The notes below the pieces were generated by a model. It was not told where the DNA came from and searched no databases. It saw nothing but the letters and a program-made list of their open reading frames with translations. The position numbers were made by a program, and so were the translations under genes. Source: Trichuris trichiura (lineage: Eukaryota; Nematoda; Enoplea; Trichinellida; Trichuridae). Taken from it: DNA of 64,000 nucleotides. The stretch lies in the NCBI GenBank assembly GCA_037903355.1, contig JBAJFE010000007.1, positions 17,490 to 81,489 on the forward strand, read 5' to 3'. How positions within the stretch are numbered: the first letter of the stretch is position 1; the number at the start of each line of letters is the position of its first letter. This document shows, piece after piece, positions 1-16,740 of this stretch.

Positions 1-855
1 CATGATTGTGAAAGCCGGCAACAGAAAAAAGAATTAAGGAACCTCTCCCTGTACTGACTTTAACGCATCCCTAAGTAAGACAATCGCGGCGGGAAAGGTT
101 TATAGTGTAGCAACAATAAAACACAAACCTATGTTGCGCCACACCAAGGTAGAAAACTTACACTTTTATTGACGACTGCAGTGGCAACGGCGTGAACACC
201 TTCACAGGAAGTAGAAACTTGACAGACAGTTGTCAACGTTACAATATTTAGTAATACTTGGCAAAACCGGCACTTGCATTAGATCCTCAAAATGTCAAAA
301 CATAAATACTACAAAACAAATTTCAGAGCCTAAGACGTACCAAAACCATCCGTCGTCCACCATTTTTCAATATTTGCTGCTCACGTGACCTCAGTACAAA
401 AGAATCACAGCATCTGTTTAAAAAACATAACCTTCTAAAGCGCAGATAATTAAAAAGCGATTGTCGCCGTCAATGCAGTGCTGTATGCCGCATGTGCAGT
501 GCTTTATTCAACGTGACTTTTGTCTAGGCAAACCGATGCGAAACAAGAAAAAACAACTCAATACAATACCAGCAGTGCTGGAAACAAAGCAAAACAAACA
601 GCGACAAAAGAAAAAAGCAAACGCGGCAAACAGAAGCAATATAAAAAACTGGAAATACTATCGTACTGAAAAATAAAAAAAGGAGAGAAACAAGACTATA
701 CAGACGGGAAGATATTTTGTCGACTAGTCACATGCAGAAGCGATGACGCAACGCCGTTACATCGAACGGCAAAATAAGGTGAGTGCAACGAAAAAGGAAA
801 ATGCGTGCATTTGAGTTCTGCAAAAACAACATTATGGCCATATTACCATTTATCG
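1..855. other. 3' flank of the DUF229 gene, no gene seen
   Basis: Open frames here are short (up to about 70 codons), lysine-rich or antisense to the last DUF229 exon. No splice-supported exon, RNA gene or repeat was recognised. Confidence 0.5.
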
Positions 856-3103
856 TCAGAGTTGGTCGTAGCAAACACACCAAATGGCTAAGTACGAATC
901 TTTCGACATTATACAATGAGATGCAGACCCGTACGCATTTACACGAGACACTGAATCCAAATCGATGAGCAATACTTTTTTTGTGACGTCATGAAGAACT
1001 GTTGCTTCGTAAAGTGCTTTTCTGGGATTGGTACGAATAGTCAATCTGTAAGAATCGTACGGCACACCAACACGTTCGCCAAATTTTGCTTCGCGTCCAT
1101 CAACGTCTTTCGCTCCAACAAATGCAACAAAGTCATCTTTCGGTTGACTAACGTATGCTTCTAGAATGGAGTCAAGCCTCAAAGGAGAACATAACTTTTC
1201 TTCTTTCTTCAATCGCTCATTAAAAGCTTTTACGAGTTCGTCAGCTATAAACTGCGAAATCAACGCGTCCGTTGGCAATTTTTTCCATGACAAACAAGAA
1301 CACCAATGCGGAGCAATATCAGCATTAGCGCAGTCTCGACTTGCAGGTATTTCGCTGAATAAACTAATGCCTCTATTACTTAAATCACCAACTTCCGGAG
1401 GAGGGAAATTCAAAAGACTTTTTAAAGTAGCATGCAGATCAAAAGGAGTCGTCAAACGATTTCCATTTTTCACCACATTTCTTACGGCAGTTGGAAATTT
1501 TTCGCTAAACCACGGAGGCAGTATGATGGAAACAAATGGATTTCGTTCCTCCAATTTTCCCTGTTTCGTACGCCTCACAGATGAAAATCTCGCTCCGTGA
1601 TCAGAGAACACAATAAACACTGTGTCGTTCAAAAATCCTTTCTCTGAAAAAGATAGCACGCTCAGCTAATACTCGGAAGTAAGTCTTCAATGAAAACAAT
1701 TATTGGGCGACTAATCTTCTTGCAACTGATCCAGTTGATTTAACATGACAAAGGCATTACAGAATATGTTAAAGGAAATAAACGTAACAAAATAAAAGTT
1801 AGAATTCGCATGACAAGTCCGCGGGCATAAAAACAAAAAATATCCTTGGAGAGTACCTACCCTGAAAAAACTTCAAATGCTCTACTGTGGGGCCATCAGC
1901 TAGTTCGACCTCGTTCAAACTTGAGTGACTGAATATGGAGTGAAATTGGAATGCAAATTTAGGCTGTTCCCTCGGGTAAGCTGTGAAGAAATCTTCCACG
2001 TATGACAGCTGAACCTGATGTTGTGACTCGCTACCAAAACATGCTTGATCATATTTACGAGTATCGCTTTCAACCTTTCGGTAGAAGGTTCGAAGATAAT
2101 GGTCGGTCGGCTGTTCTTTGAATCCTTTCAGACGAAACGTATATGTTCCAATGGACTGACTATCCTCAGCATACAGAGTTGCATACCCAAAGCGTTTTAA
2201 TTCCTTCCAAATGAACGGATAAACATCTACAAATGACGCATTCCGTCGGGATCTTCTCGTTTCCGGCAATTCTTCTTCAGTTTTTCCAGTTAGTATTGGT
2301 AACAACGCGGCGGGCGTCCCATCGCCAACTATGTTGTACATTTCAAGAACGGTGCCATTCAATACTTTTGTAATATGCTTGTATGTTTCCTTCAACTTCC
2401 GCATAAAGGTCATTCGCGAGACGCTGTCGAATCCAAGTATGTAGATATTCAACGGTCGTTCGAAGCCAATCACCGGATCAACCGTCCCGTTCACAGTTTC
2501 TTTAGCAACAATGGTAGCATGGTAGTTAGTGTAGTTCTTGCCACCGGCAGCAGTACATTGGATTTTGAAGAAATCTGTCGGTAAAGACATGTTGTGCTTT
2601 GCCTCGGAATGGTTTAACGTCTTTACAGCAAAATCGCCACTGAATACAAAAGGCTCCAGCTCGCATTGAATACTGGCATTCCGAGGGACCGCTTCCTGTT
2701 TCTGTATTAGTTTACCATTTCTTGCTGTAAACCAATTGGATTTATCTGAACACTTTAAAGGCGCAACCGAATGGATCAGTGGCATTATTTCACTATCATT
2801 GATATTCTGCGTTGGTTTGACACAACCAGTGCCTGTTGCAGATTTTTTAAAGGAATGTTCTTTCCCGTACTGTCTCTGGACGACTTTCACTTCGGGAAGC
2901 AAAGGCCTCAAGAATTCTAACTGAGCAATCGCTTTCTTGTATGATCCATTAGCTATTCGACTCACGTAATAGACATTAATATTGCCTAAGCGATCAGTTG
3001 CGGCCAGGAAGAAGAAGACAGCACAGGTAAACAAAAGGAGAAAACATACTTGAATTCCAGAGTGTTTTAAACCATTTCGGAAAGAAATAGTACGTACAAG
3101 CAT
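856..3103 (-). CDS. DUF229 family sulfatase-like type II membrane protein
   Basis: Two exons, 3103-1861 and 1643-856, join in phase 1 to give about 676 codons, the usual size for this family. The join reads through the motif region FFQ-EKGFLNDTVF and leads into SDHGARF. An N-terminal hydrophobic stretch (about residues 18-36) fits a signal anchor, and several N-x-S/T sites suggest a luminal or extracellular domain. Family hallmarks visible are LGFDSVSR (alkaline-phosphatase/sulfatase superfamily metal-binding Asp with adjacent Ser), the SDHG metal-binding motif, and the C-terminal SRVNAYGSASHC segment. DUF229 proteins are numerous in nematodes; their substrate is unknown, and I do not infer one. 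The start is the ATG directly before the hydrophobic anchor. The family call is from recall of its motifs, not from a search. Confidence 0.85.
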
Positions 3104-6100
3104 TTTCTTCTCTTCTTTGGCAACGGCAAGCAGTTCACTGCTTGAAAAACTAAAATGTCACAAAATGCCAAAATAACCTGGACGTTTAGCGCTAATAAAG
3201 TGAATATTCAATCGTATAAGAAGATAAGTTAATCATCTAATCAAGTTACAGCGTTATGGAAGCATCCTAGCTAAGAGGATACCTACGAGATTTCAAAGAC
3301 TTCTCCGCCGAAATATTTGTAGGTTGTAGCAGTCGGAAATACTGTGAACGAAAATTTCGCAAGGATGAATGGAGTTTTGGTTCCTGCGGCGAAGCGACCA
3401 CCGGTTTCCGGCATCAGCGGGAAAATCATACGCGCTGGGAACTTATTTGAACAGTTGGTGAAAAGCGTATTTAAATTCAAAACGTACAAAATTACAAGGG
3501 AAAATTTCACTGACGAAATCGCAATGGATCACCCCTCATGAAGGCAGTGCAAAACGGTGAATCGGACGACCAGTAGATGCCCGCCTACTACGTGGAACGC
3601 GTTGAAGATTAAAGGAAAATTAAATATATATATATTTAACATCTCAAAGCTATTCTTAGGTACGGAAATGTCAAGAAAGGACACCCTATTTACGTCCTAA
3701 CTTAACGAAGAGAGGAAAACAACGGAATACAAAAGTTTGGCTGACCAGATACCACACAACTTAGACGAATGTATCAAAGAAAACTAGAGGTGCAGACGGT
3801 ATCCGTAATGTTTAGAAAACTGACTTGAAATAGGCCGTCGGTTTCCCATCATGTGGACTCTATGTTAGTATTCAGATCAGCTAAGTGTAGGGAATGATCC
3901 GCTTGACTAAGCGCATCCTAAAAAGCGTCAGACTGCCCTGCTCGTGGCAGGAAAATTAAAAAAGGTTAGAAGGCCGAAACACGTCGAGACTGTGCCCATA
4001 AAAGTGGCATGAACGGATATTGATCTGTTTCAGCCCTCTTGCAAAAAAGGATCGATACCTGAGGTAATATTCGTCGAATATCGGCCGCTAGAATTGACAG
4101 TATGGTACTTCTGAACAGATAACGAACCTTCTTATCATTCGGTTGAATCCTTAAACTGGATTAGCGCACTTGTGATTTTCAGGTTCCATCTGCTTAAATG
4201 TGGACTCCTAAGAACAGCCAATGAATGAAGAGCTAAGTTTAGCTTTATAATTTTGCTACAAAAAATTTACGCGCTATCAGCTGTTTTCACACATTGTAAT
4301 GGAAGGCACGTCATCGTCTACTTGAATATGATCTTGAAGCACTGCCACTACGGAAACCTAGAAATATGTGGTGCCTATACAACTACTGTACGGGAATTTA
4401 TGAGATAAGCAATCAGAAGAACTGCTGGAATGCACTTCTATTAATAAATGCGCATTCTAGGGACCCACAACTGTACAATGAACTTATTAACGAAAAGACA
4501 ACTCTAACTTTTAACCAGAGTCAAGGAAACATCGCACTGCCCGTGAGGTGAAACTGGTTTTGCTAAACTGCATATTCAAAAGACATAAAAAAGGAAGTAG
4601 CGTAAATATGCGGAAGACACGGTTTACGGCTTGTATTTCAATGCAACGGTGAGTAGCCGAGAAATGTAAGCATTGGTGTACGTACCTTCATTGACTTGAA
4701 TATCCAGCCAAAGAGACGCTCACCAACGATGAACACTTCAACAACGTTTTCTTCAAACCATACAGCAAGCTTACTATTCCAGGCTTCTCGATGCAGTTGT
4801 AAAGATGTTCACAGCGCAAGCAATGCATTGGGGAATGGAAAGAGGAATAACCTACTAGATGCTGACTAACATTAACTTACACGATTCGCCTAAGATATTC
4901 TAACTTCTGTATTTTAGGATTCGTTGTCAGATTAAAGAGAAAGACAGTTCTACATCATATACAAGCAACACAACATTATGGATAAATAAGTCCACTTATT
5001 TTCAATTGTGCCTGGGCGGTTTTCTCGTTGAAGAAACTTTATAAACAATATTGAACGGAGCTTTTGCAAAAAAGTTTTTCGTCATTAGCACTATGGGACG
5101 GTTACATCAAATCATTTCAGAATGCCGATGACGGTAAAGATTTTTCGACAGCTCTATTCAATAATAGTAATTGTTTCAGCGTGGAAGCACCTCCAACGAG
5201 CAGCCGAACTTCACCACCGACGAGTATTCGCTGCTCTACTGTCAATGTTTTTGCTAAACAGCAAAAAACTACGCTAAATAAGCGCAGTTCCTTGCTGTCC
5301 CGCGAGGAAGTCTTCGTTAACTAACAACAACATATTATCGTCCAATGAGCAAAGCGGTTGTCCAAAAATAAAGCATCGTTGCTTACCTGTTCCAAAAAAA
5401 TCATGTGACCAATTGCATTCAGTTCAAATCGGCGGACGAATGCTTTGACTATTCGTTTCGCAAAAGACGAATTTTCGCGAAACAAACCGAGCAAAACGTT
5501 ACGACCGCGCAAAATTGGCCATTTAGATTAATACGTTCAAATTTGCATATGCACTGCTATCAGTCTTTGCGCGTTACCCGTTGATTGCCTGTGAAGGCGG
5601 GCGGCTGAAGTCGCAGTTTGAATGGAACGCGGGAAAGCCGGTTCGTCGCGCTAGAAACTGACCAATTGAAAGGAATTTAATGACGAACAAAACGAGCAGT
5701 CTTCTTTGAAAAATTTTTGACGAAAAGCTAAACTTGATTTCAATTGGCACTAAGGACGGAATAGGTGTCATTCGGGCGCTCAGTCCTTTACGCCGTTCTT
5801 TACAATTGGATATTGGGCAAATGACTTCTTTCCTTTAATCTTAAGAACAAGCGCTCTGCTAGATTTAAACTTTTCTTCCGCGTGTTCCTCAGTTCTTTCA
5901 AACTTCATAGAATCGAGGAGACATAAGGCCTTACTCAACATTGGGTTAAGGTCGAAATCCCGAATAAGCCGAAAATGTACCGTAAAGTTTGGACTTGTGC
6001 CAATTGTGCACTGGCATCTTCTAGATAAGGAATGTATTTGAGTATAAGAATTATTATATTGGCCTTGTTTTCCAGATCACTAACGTCGAGCACTCAGATA

Positions 6101-9100
6101 CATTCATTATCTAGAAGATGCCAATGTACAACTGCCCGATGCCACACTTTACAGCGCATTTTCGACTTATTCGGGATTATGACTGCCGCCGTTCTGAATT
6201 ATAATAATACCTTGAATTCGAAAGATGATCGCATTAAACTCTTGGACTTTAAAAGCTCTGTCCTTATGCGCCCATAATTTGCATACAAATGAGCAAATGC
6301 AGCTTTGCTAAAACTTCAGAGCGTTCAAAACGAGGAGTGCAGTATTGGAAAGACTACTTCTCATTACTGCTTTCATATGAACAGAAAGCGCTGAACAGTA
6401 GGAGGTGGTCTATGAGCGCCAGAGAAGCCTTGCATAAATCAAAAATACGTATTCCCCTTTTTAGATAGCCATTCGTTGCTTACGTTTCTAGAGAAGTAAA
6501 AAACGCATTAAAAATTGAAACCAACAAAGCCTGCAAGAAGTGTTATTAAACTGATACGTAAGTACAAGTGAGGCAGACGCGGGAAGGCTGAAAAAAGGGT
6601 GTTGAAATATTTCAAACACACAAGAACGTTTAGTAACGCTTTACTTACCTTTCGGCACGTTGACGAAATAAAATTTCATTCTTTATAGTTGCTTGAATGT
6701 ACAGCTAAATGGAGCGGATATTTTTTTCAAAACATTCAGAACTTTTTTTCTTACCCGCTTGCGATTAACCTGAAAGCACCAAAGCTGACATCCCAAAAGT
6801 GCTACCATCCGTAAGATGATTACGGTACGACGCGATGCCCGTTGAAATGTCAGCGACGCAAGACGCACTAGTTTTAAAGAGCTGTCTTTTACGCTGGCAC
6901 TGAAAAAGAAAAAAGAAATAGCGATTCGGGTGCCACCCTTTGGATCATTCCATTTAAACTGACAAAAGTATCGATTCGTCGCCAAATTTCATGCTGACAA
7001 CCGAACGGTCTCAGTAAGTTCTCCTGTTAACTTTACGCGTTATTAATGCTCTTCAAAAACGCTTAGCTCGCATAAACACAATCGTAACAGCTACCATGCA
7101 GCTATCGACCATCGTTAAAAAGAAATGTGCGCAATATTAAGCGTATTTTAATTGTAAATAATGAGTCTGAAAGTCAAGCAAAAAATTACTATAGGCAAAG
7201 CCGGTAATGTCACGCTCATATTCAAGTGCTGTACAGTATAACCCAAACTATGCAACAATGTTTGAGCCAAAAATTGTACATCGCTCTACCAAAGGAGTGC
7301 AATTACAATTGGCAATAAAAGAAAACGGCATTCTTAAAAATTTTAATACAAAACTGAAAATTTAAATCTTAATTATCTGAATTTTCAACTACATGATCAA
7401 CCGAGAACTACACTGTCCTTTCGATCAGCCGTTTAAGAGAGTATAGTTGATTGCTCAAAGAAAAAATTAATAGTGACAAGCTGATTAGGGATTGCGAAAA
7501 TCCCGAAAGCGCCTGAAAATCTTCCTTTTATCTTACTGCAATAAATGGGCGTACAATGACGTCAGTAATGGAAAAATAGCTTTGATTCGCACTTCTTTTC
7601 ACGCTGACAACATGTTTCCGAATTGTTGAAATTAATTTAGCGCGGCTATTTTGGGCAGACCGCAACCGGTCTTCAGTAGCCAATAAACTTGAACAATGAA
7701 AAAACGGATCGCGTTCGTAAAAGGAAACTTAACCCGTTACAACATTATATTTCGTTAAGTTCGAAAAATAAGGGATAATCGCGCGCAAGCTAAACTGATT
7801 TGATATCTGAATTTGCCCCAGAACTATTAGTGGGATAACGGAATTTATATCATGCTGACAAAACGAGTATAAATATTACGCACGTTACAAATTAAAAAAC
7901 TCGAATTCGAGACAACTTCAAATTATAAAATTGATTATAATTTATCCTATGCATTAATATCTTTTCATCTCAGTAATACCTTTTCATTTGGGAAAGTGTA
8001 TCGAAACGCAATTCGGCTGAACCGGAGACATGGCAGCAAAGTGAAGGATAATTTATGTAACCTTCTTGTTTTTCCGCCACTTCAAATGCTATCTATCCAA
8101 ACGAAACTTAGACAAACAATAAATTCACTTTTAACTGCTTTTGCACCCGCTGAAAAAAAAGAATGGCCGCACTCAAAGAACAAATGCTCAATCAACGAAT
8201 GAACGGACAAGTATCCGCAAGCGAAACACCTCTTGGTTCAACGCGTAGGTGTGAAGAGTACGTTCGCCGTGCGAACAGTTGTTCCCTCGTTGTAGCCGCC
8301 AGCTTTTCAAAACTGAAACTATTTCAAAGAAAATGAACTTGCATCCATTTACTGAGATGCAAAACGAAGTTGACGCGAATAAAAAACCACTTCATTCTAT
8401 TGAAATGCGCATTCGAAATTTAGCTTCGAATGCGTTGGGAAGTCGCCGGAAATTGAATCTACTATTTAGATTTCAAGCATCCATTTTTTCGGCACGAAAG
8501 TTCAGCAGTATATTACCATAGACCAATTACAAGCATACTGTAGGCGAAAAAACCTGAATTCATGAAAAGAAGAAAGTAGAATAACCTAAAGACAATTAAC
8601 TTGTAATTTATTACATTTGACAGCACGCAACCTGCTTAGCTAAGGGGACCAATGATCCCGAAAGCTCGACTTTTTTAAACGTTTATTATTTTATCAAATG
8701 GGCATACCCTAAGTGTTATCACATGATTTCTGACAGCCAAATGGAATTAATTTACGGCTTTCAGTGGTGTTACGCAGTTCTTAGCAATGCTACCTAACTA
8801 TCAAACTTTACCAGTACAGCAAAAGAGCATTAAAGTATACAGTAGCATCTTGCTTGCAACGACAAAAGATAAAAGCAGTAAGTTTACGCCAATGCCCAGC
8901 GTTCCCGTCGCTGTCTCAACTTGCTTAACGCGGACGCAATGAAATGCAGTTTAAAGACCGTAACAATACGCCAAATACTGACCAGAAGATCAAAATTAAC
9001 GCAGCTTGAGCAGCGTACAGTATGCAACTTGAATTCGACTTACCTAAAGTGAACATTATAGGTCGCGTGATTTAAAATAATGAAACGAATCTTTGCACTA

Positions 9101-10525
9101 CCAATTCAAACGACGAAAAGTTTGCTCCATTCTTTGCACGACCGAATATTCGTCTTTCTACGAAGCGCGAAAACGTCACGTTGAAAAAGAAGCCAGACCA
9201 ACTACAGTATACTTTAACAATCAAGTTGGTATGAAAAGATTCGCCAACTGCACCTAGCAGATGCGTTCATAGTTTCAGTGGTTACTTTGGAAAGAAAAGC
9301 TACAGCAAGCGCAAGGAAATAAAAAAATGTTTAGCCTTCATCGAAAACTGCAAAACAACAGGCGCCGAAAATGCTTTCTGCGTACTTTTTTTCGTATTTA
9401 AATACGCGGCGGTTTGCATTCTTGAAAACTGGAAAAAGAAATGCCGCCGAATAAAATGCGCCGGCTACTACGATCTATTACAGCCCAAGTGGTTGCGCTT
9501 TCTAGTTTCTCAGCCGGCAAATGCGACGCTAAATTCCGGCGAAAATAAAACAAGATAATATCGGCTATTGAAAGATGACAATTTTTCTACACGCTAAGAA
9601 TGGAAGGGAAAACTACCGTTACAAATAAACATTTTCATGTTCGAAGTACAGTAAGACGAAGCAGTGTTTCTCTGGAAAACACTTGTCTTCCTTGTCGCCG
9701 TTGGTTCCCCGTTTTGTCTTAAGCGTAGTTCCTTTAAGAGCAAGTGCAGCTGCTTTTGCAGTTAACATGGGTAAGGGTTTCATTAAATTGAAGCTGTTTC
9801 TTGTTGCATGTAAGTTGGCATACTATCTCGACCGTACGGAACTGCGTTTCAAGCTAGGGGCCACTTGAGCGACGGCCCAACTGCGTCACGCTCTTCCGAA
9901 ATGATTTGCTGCGCTGACTATTGCCTTCTTATTAAAGTTAGTTTGTTTTACTGCATGTTTATAGGTAGCACATTTCCGCTTTGTGGCAGCCGAAGCACAT
10001 ACTTGATTAACAGCTTTGTGCTGTCACGTTGATGATGCACGCGTCTACTTGTTACGTTCGAACGCCAAAGCATTCACACTTGCTGTATGTTTAGCGCTGG
10101 GTTTTTTTAAGCAAGACCGCACTTACTTTCTTCCTCCTTTTGTTAAAAGGGAAATGCACAATATTTTCGAAATGGATTATTTATTCTTTTTTTTCTGTTC
10201 CAAGTGGAATCGTTCAATTTCTTTTAAGCTCTACATTTTAGACGAGCACTGGTAATGACACTGATGCGGGTATTGACACTTCGTCGGTGGGGAAAATTGT
10301 TACTTAGTGGCACGAAATTTTCAACTTACACAGCGGACAAGTGATTTGTCTCCAAAAAGAGAGAATAATCACAACAACGGGTTTGGGCACTTTTGCAAAA
10401 CTCGGCTGACCGTAGTGGCCAATGACAAATTGGCCAACAAAATAAAGTAGCCGCAAGTTCCCATCAAGCTGTCCTCGCAAGAAGGAGAAAACGGATCCGC
10501 CTCATTAGGCGGGTCTTCCACTTCC
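3104..10525. other. Gene-poor AT-rich spacer
   Basis: Over 7 kb separates the DUF229 start from the PP2A B56 start. Frames are all shorter than about 100 codons, lack recognisable domains and mostly use non-ATG starts. Notable contents are a short (AT)n run near 3625-3640 and the large inverted repeat at 5956-6178. Some of the 9.6-10.5 kb stretch is less AT-rich and may hold 5' untranslated exons or the promoter of the phosphatase gene, but no exon can be assigned with support. Confidence 0.5.
5956..6178. repeat. Large inverted repeat (foldback/hairpin element)
   Basis: Left arm 5956-6043 and right arm 6092-6178 are reverse complements at roughly 80-85 percent by eye, separated by a 48-nt loop. 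The arms begin and end with AATCCCGAATAAG / CTTATTCGGGATT and share an uninterrupted block GGCATCTTCTAGATAA. No open frame of substance lies inside. Size and structure match a foldback MITE, or a locus able to make a long hairpin RNA. No target-site duplication is obvious at the edges, and I saw no second full copy in the window. Confidence 0.85.
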
Positions 10526-13601
<3,076 letters not shown>

Positions 13602-14066
13602 AAAAAGTCCGAAAATCATCTCCCGGTTTTAGGCGGCCATTTCGCACTGTCCATTGGTTGTCAGCACCGTCTAGGCCACGTGTTGTTTACGCTTCTTGAT
13701 GGCACCCCATCGACACCGCTATTCGTCGGTTTTCTAACGTCGCAACGTGTGACTACTCCATTTTTTTTTACTTGCATCTCAGTTATTCAGAATCTTGCGC
13801 CTCTTGTTTTCCTTGCGAATTCTTTGTACATCCATTTTTCTTCATTAGTTGTTGACAGAGAAACACAGAGAGAAAGAGAGAGAACGGTTCGCTACAATGA
13901 TCGCCTATATTTGGGCTATGCTATTTCTGGATAGCAACGTCACGCGCGCGTCTTCCGCAAGGAAGGAAAAGGGAAAATAGGTCGACAACGCCCTTCATTG
14001 CTCACCTTCTTATTCAAACAAACGGCGCGAATAGCCAACAAAAAAAACAAGCTTCCTTCCGGCATG
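13602..14066. other. Convergent intergenic gap
   Basis: This short spacer lies between the 3' ends of the PP2A B56 gene (+) and the TFIIIA-like gene (-). It contains a purine-rich run near 13860-13885 (GAGA-type). No additional gene is supported. Confidence 0.5.
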
Positions 14067-16541
14067 TTAACTTTTCGTATCAAAATGATGACCATCGAGA
14101 CAAGAGGTCATCAACTTTTCAAGCTCAACGTATGGGGCCATTGTTTTCAGGTGAAAAGTTTTTGTATGCCGTTGCAACGATGCTCTGAGAGCGTAAGATT
14201 TGTTGCATTGTGGTTCCAAGCATTGAAAAGGCTTTATGCCCGCGTGAAGATTCTTGTGCTCTTGAAGCCTCATGAAGGAGCGAAATTGAAAATGACAACC
14301 CGTTACATCGCAAGCAAACGGCTTTTCAACGGCACGACGAGTAACGGTCTGCCTCTGTTGCTGTTGTTGTTCATCATGGTGCATACGAGTCTTGTGACCT
14401 GCCAACAATTTCCTATCGGCAAAACCGGCTCCGCACTGCTGACAAAATTCGGTGAGCGTTCTTGACTTTCGTTGATCTACCAATTTTTCCGCGTGCTTCA
14501 TCTTAAACAAAAAATTCAACAAACGCTCTGAGTGATACTTTCCCCTGCTAGTCTACGCGTAACGCGTATCAATAGAAATAATGAACTTTCCCATCTCTTC
14601 CGTAATCAACAAATGAAATGTCAAAGGACGTTAAAGTGATTTATTACTTAAATGCTACGATTTACGGCGCCTTTGGCATAACCATTTCGATTGACGAGGG
14701 AGAATATAGCAGCTGTTACTTTCACTGTTGCTGCAATGCAGTCAAGCGAGGACGACTATAGGAAAAACCAAACAAATGATAACGATTTCCTCATTGATTA
14801 GGTAGACAGCGACGATCCAACTCTTCCAATCTACTACGCTTAATTAATATAACAGCAGAGATCATCCAATTAGTTTCATACGGGGAAAGAATAATTGTTA
14901 CGCTATATCGCTTTTCTCTCCCTTTCAACTTTACGTAAATGAGATGAACTTGCGTCAACTATTTTCACGTTGTCCAAAATGGTTAACTATTCACCAGCAA
15001 TCATAAAGATATATGAGGTCAGAATGAAGTAATGATAGGATAGAACGCCCACTTTATCTTTGCTGAGTCGTCAAACGACAAACGGCTTCAGCTGAACGTG
15101 GCAAAAGATTACTCATCTTCGCGGAACGTTTTTTAAAAAAACAGCGCTGAGCACAATGGCTAACGCATGAAAAATACTTTGGCGCGTTTAGGTAAAATTA
15201 AATAACAAAATATACGCTAAGAACGTATAAGCATGAAACAAATAGAGCTTTAGCATAAACAACGGGTAAACATTTGACTGACCGCTTCGCCGAATAGATA
15301 TTATTAGTTCACTTTAAATAAACAGAAAAAATCCAACCTTTTTAAATAGTAGTTTTCATTCCATTCGAAGCAAAACTAAAACAAAATATGACTGAATCGG
15401 ATAGGCACAAAATAATAATAAAAAATTTTATAATTATGTACAGAAGTGCAACCTGTGAAGTTTTATTGGAATTAGCGTAGCTTTCGGCAATGGTTTGTAA
15501 AAAATCCTCGCGGGTCGCACTTCATAATCAATGTTAAATAAAAAGATACGGAAATGGATAACAATTAACTAACTGACAATATAATTTAAGTAAAATAAAA
15601 AACGAAGTGAAACGTAAAGTAGAAATGAAAATAAAAGTAGGACAACCGACTTCTACTTTCTCTTTTCATTCTTCAATTCAAACATATGCAAATAGAACTG
15701 AATGGGAAGTTGCTTTTTGGTAAAAGTACGCGTATGCAAATGTGTCCCATTACAAAACGTAACAATGTCAGAATTTGACTAGAACAAATTTCTAATCTTT
15801 CAGACATGTCGCATTTTTGGAGGATAAATTTTGTTTGGCAAAATTACGTGCTTGAAGACCGACCATTTAGTAAGAAAACTTGAAAAGTACCGCGCAAAAC
15901 TTGGGTGATCTTTCAACCGCTGCCAACAGCGAAAAATGCTGGAAACCAGAGGACTGACAGCGTTGGCAGCAACTTTCGCGCGCAAATGGTTTATAAGATA
16001 GGAAAGCAACGGTTTTTCTTACCTTTAGATGCCTCGCCAGGCGACTTGGATGCATTTTCATTGAGCAACCTGAAACTGGACAATCCACGTGCTTTTCATG
16101 AACCTGCAAATGCTTTTCAAGGTCGACCCGACGAGAAATGGTCCGTCCGCATTGCGGACAAGACACCGAACGTTTGCTGTGATTTTTGGCAACGTGTCGT
16201 CGAAGTAAGACATAAGTAGCAAAAACCATTTGACAATCACTTTTCGTACATCGATAACCGTCGTGCGTACGCTGATGACGTAGGAGGGCATTGTTGCTGC
16301 CAAATTCCTTTGAGCATTTTTGGCAACGTTTGGCGCCCAGCAGCCGATGAACCAACACTTTATGGTCGTACAGCGCTTTTCGATTGCCAAATGTCTTCTT
16401 ACAGTTGCCAACATCGCAAGCGACTTGGCAAGAACCAATACCCAAATGCATCGTGCGAACGTGCCTTCTTAGGTATTCCATCTTGGAGAAGGTTTTGTAG
16501 CAATTTAAAACCGAACAAACAAATGTTGCCTCGTTATTCAT
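14067..16541 (-). CDS. Nine-finger C2H2 protein, TFIIIA-like
   Basis: Two exons, 16541-16023 and 14501-14067, total 318 codons. Exon 1 encodes fingers 1-5 and the first part of finger 6, ending in SRLARHLK. Exon 2 begins MKH, and the phase 0 join supplies the last histidine of finger 6 (H-x4-H). Exon 2 then gives fingers 7-9 (FCQQCGAGF, FACDVTGCHFQF, FQCLEPQCNKSY). Nine tandem fingers with C-x4-C spacing in most, in a protein of about 320 residues, is the architecture of TFIIIA, which binds the 5S rRNA gene promoter and 5S RNA. Finger 6 has 11 rather than 12 residues between its second Cys and first His. The gene follows CLASRP on the same strand after about 200 bp. Sequence identity to TFIIIA is weak outside metal ligands, so another nine-finger protein remains possible. 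Confidence 0.75.
14502..16022 (-). other. 1.5-kb intron of the TFIIIA-like gene
   Basis: The donor is AAG|GTAAGA at 16023/16022 and the acceptor is TTTGTTTAAG ending at 14502. The interior is AT-rich (notably 14560-15800) with no supported exon or recognised repeat. It is one of the few long introns in the window. Confidence 0.75.
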
Positions 16542-16740
16542 TCGGTTGCAACAATGGCTGACGGGGCCTACAATGTCTACCTAATTTGGCAAAGGCGCAC
16601 GTCTAGTTAGTAACGTGAACATGGAAGCGACTTGCGCAATTCGGTTGCACCGCGTTAAGGGAATTAACACGAAAAGAAACTCGACGAACAAAATAGGCTT
16701 TACTTGAATGGTACAAGCTTGTCTACGTCCTATATTTTGG

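Noticed and set aside
3283..3510. Signal-peptide-like minus frame just upstream of the DUF229 gene
   Set aside because: The initiating codon is GTG, with a stop a few codons upstream and no ATG; likely a chance hydrophobic frame.
6683..6985. 100-codon minus-strand frame
   Set aside because: No recognised domain, low-complexity Phe run, isolated in the AT-rich spacer.
16580..16589. Perfect CArG box CCTAATTTGG between CLASRP and the TFIIIA-like gene
   Set aside because: A single 10-bp match is expected by chance in 64 kb of AT-rich DNA; no evidence links it to SRF control.
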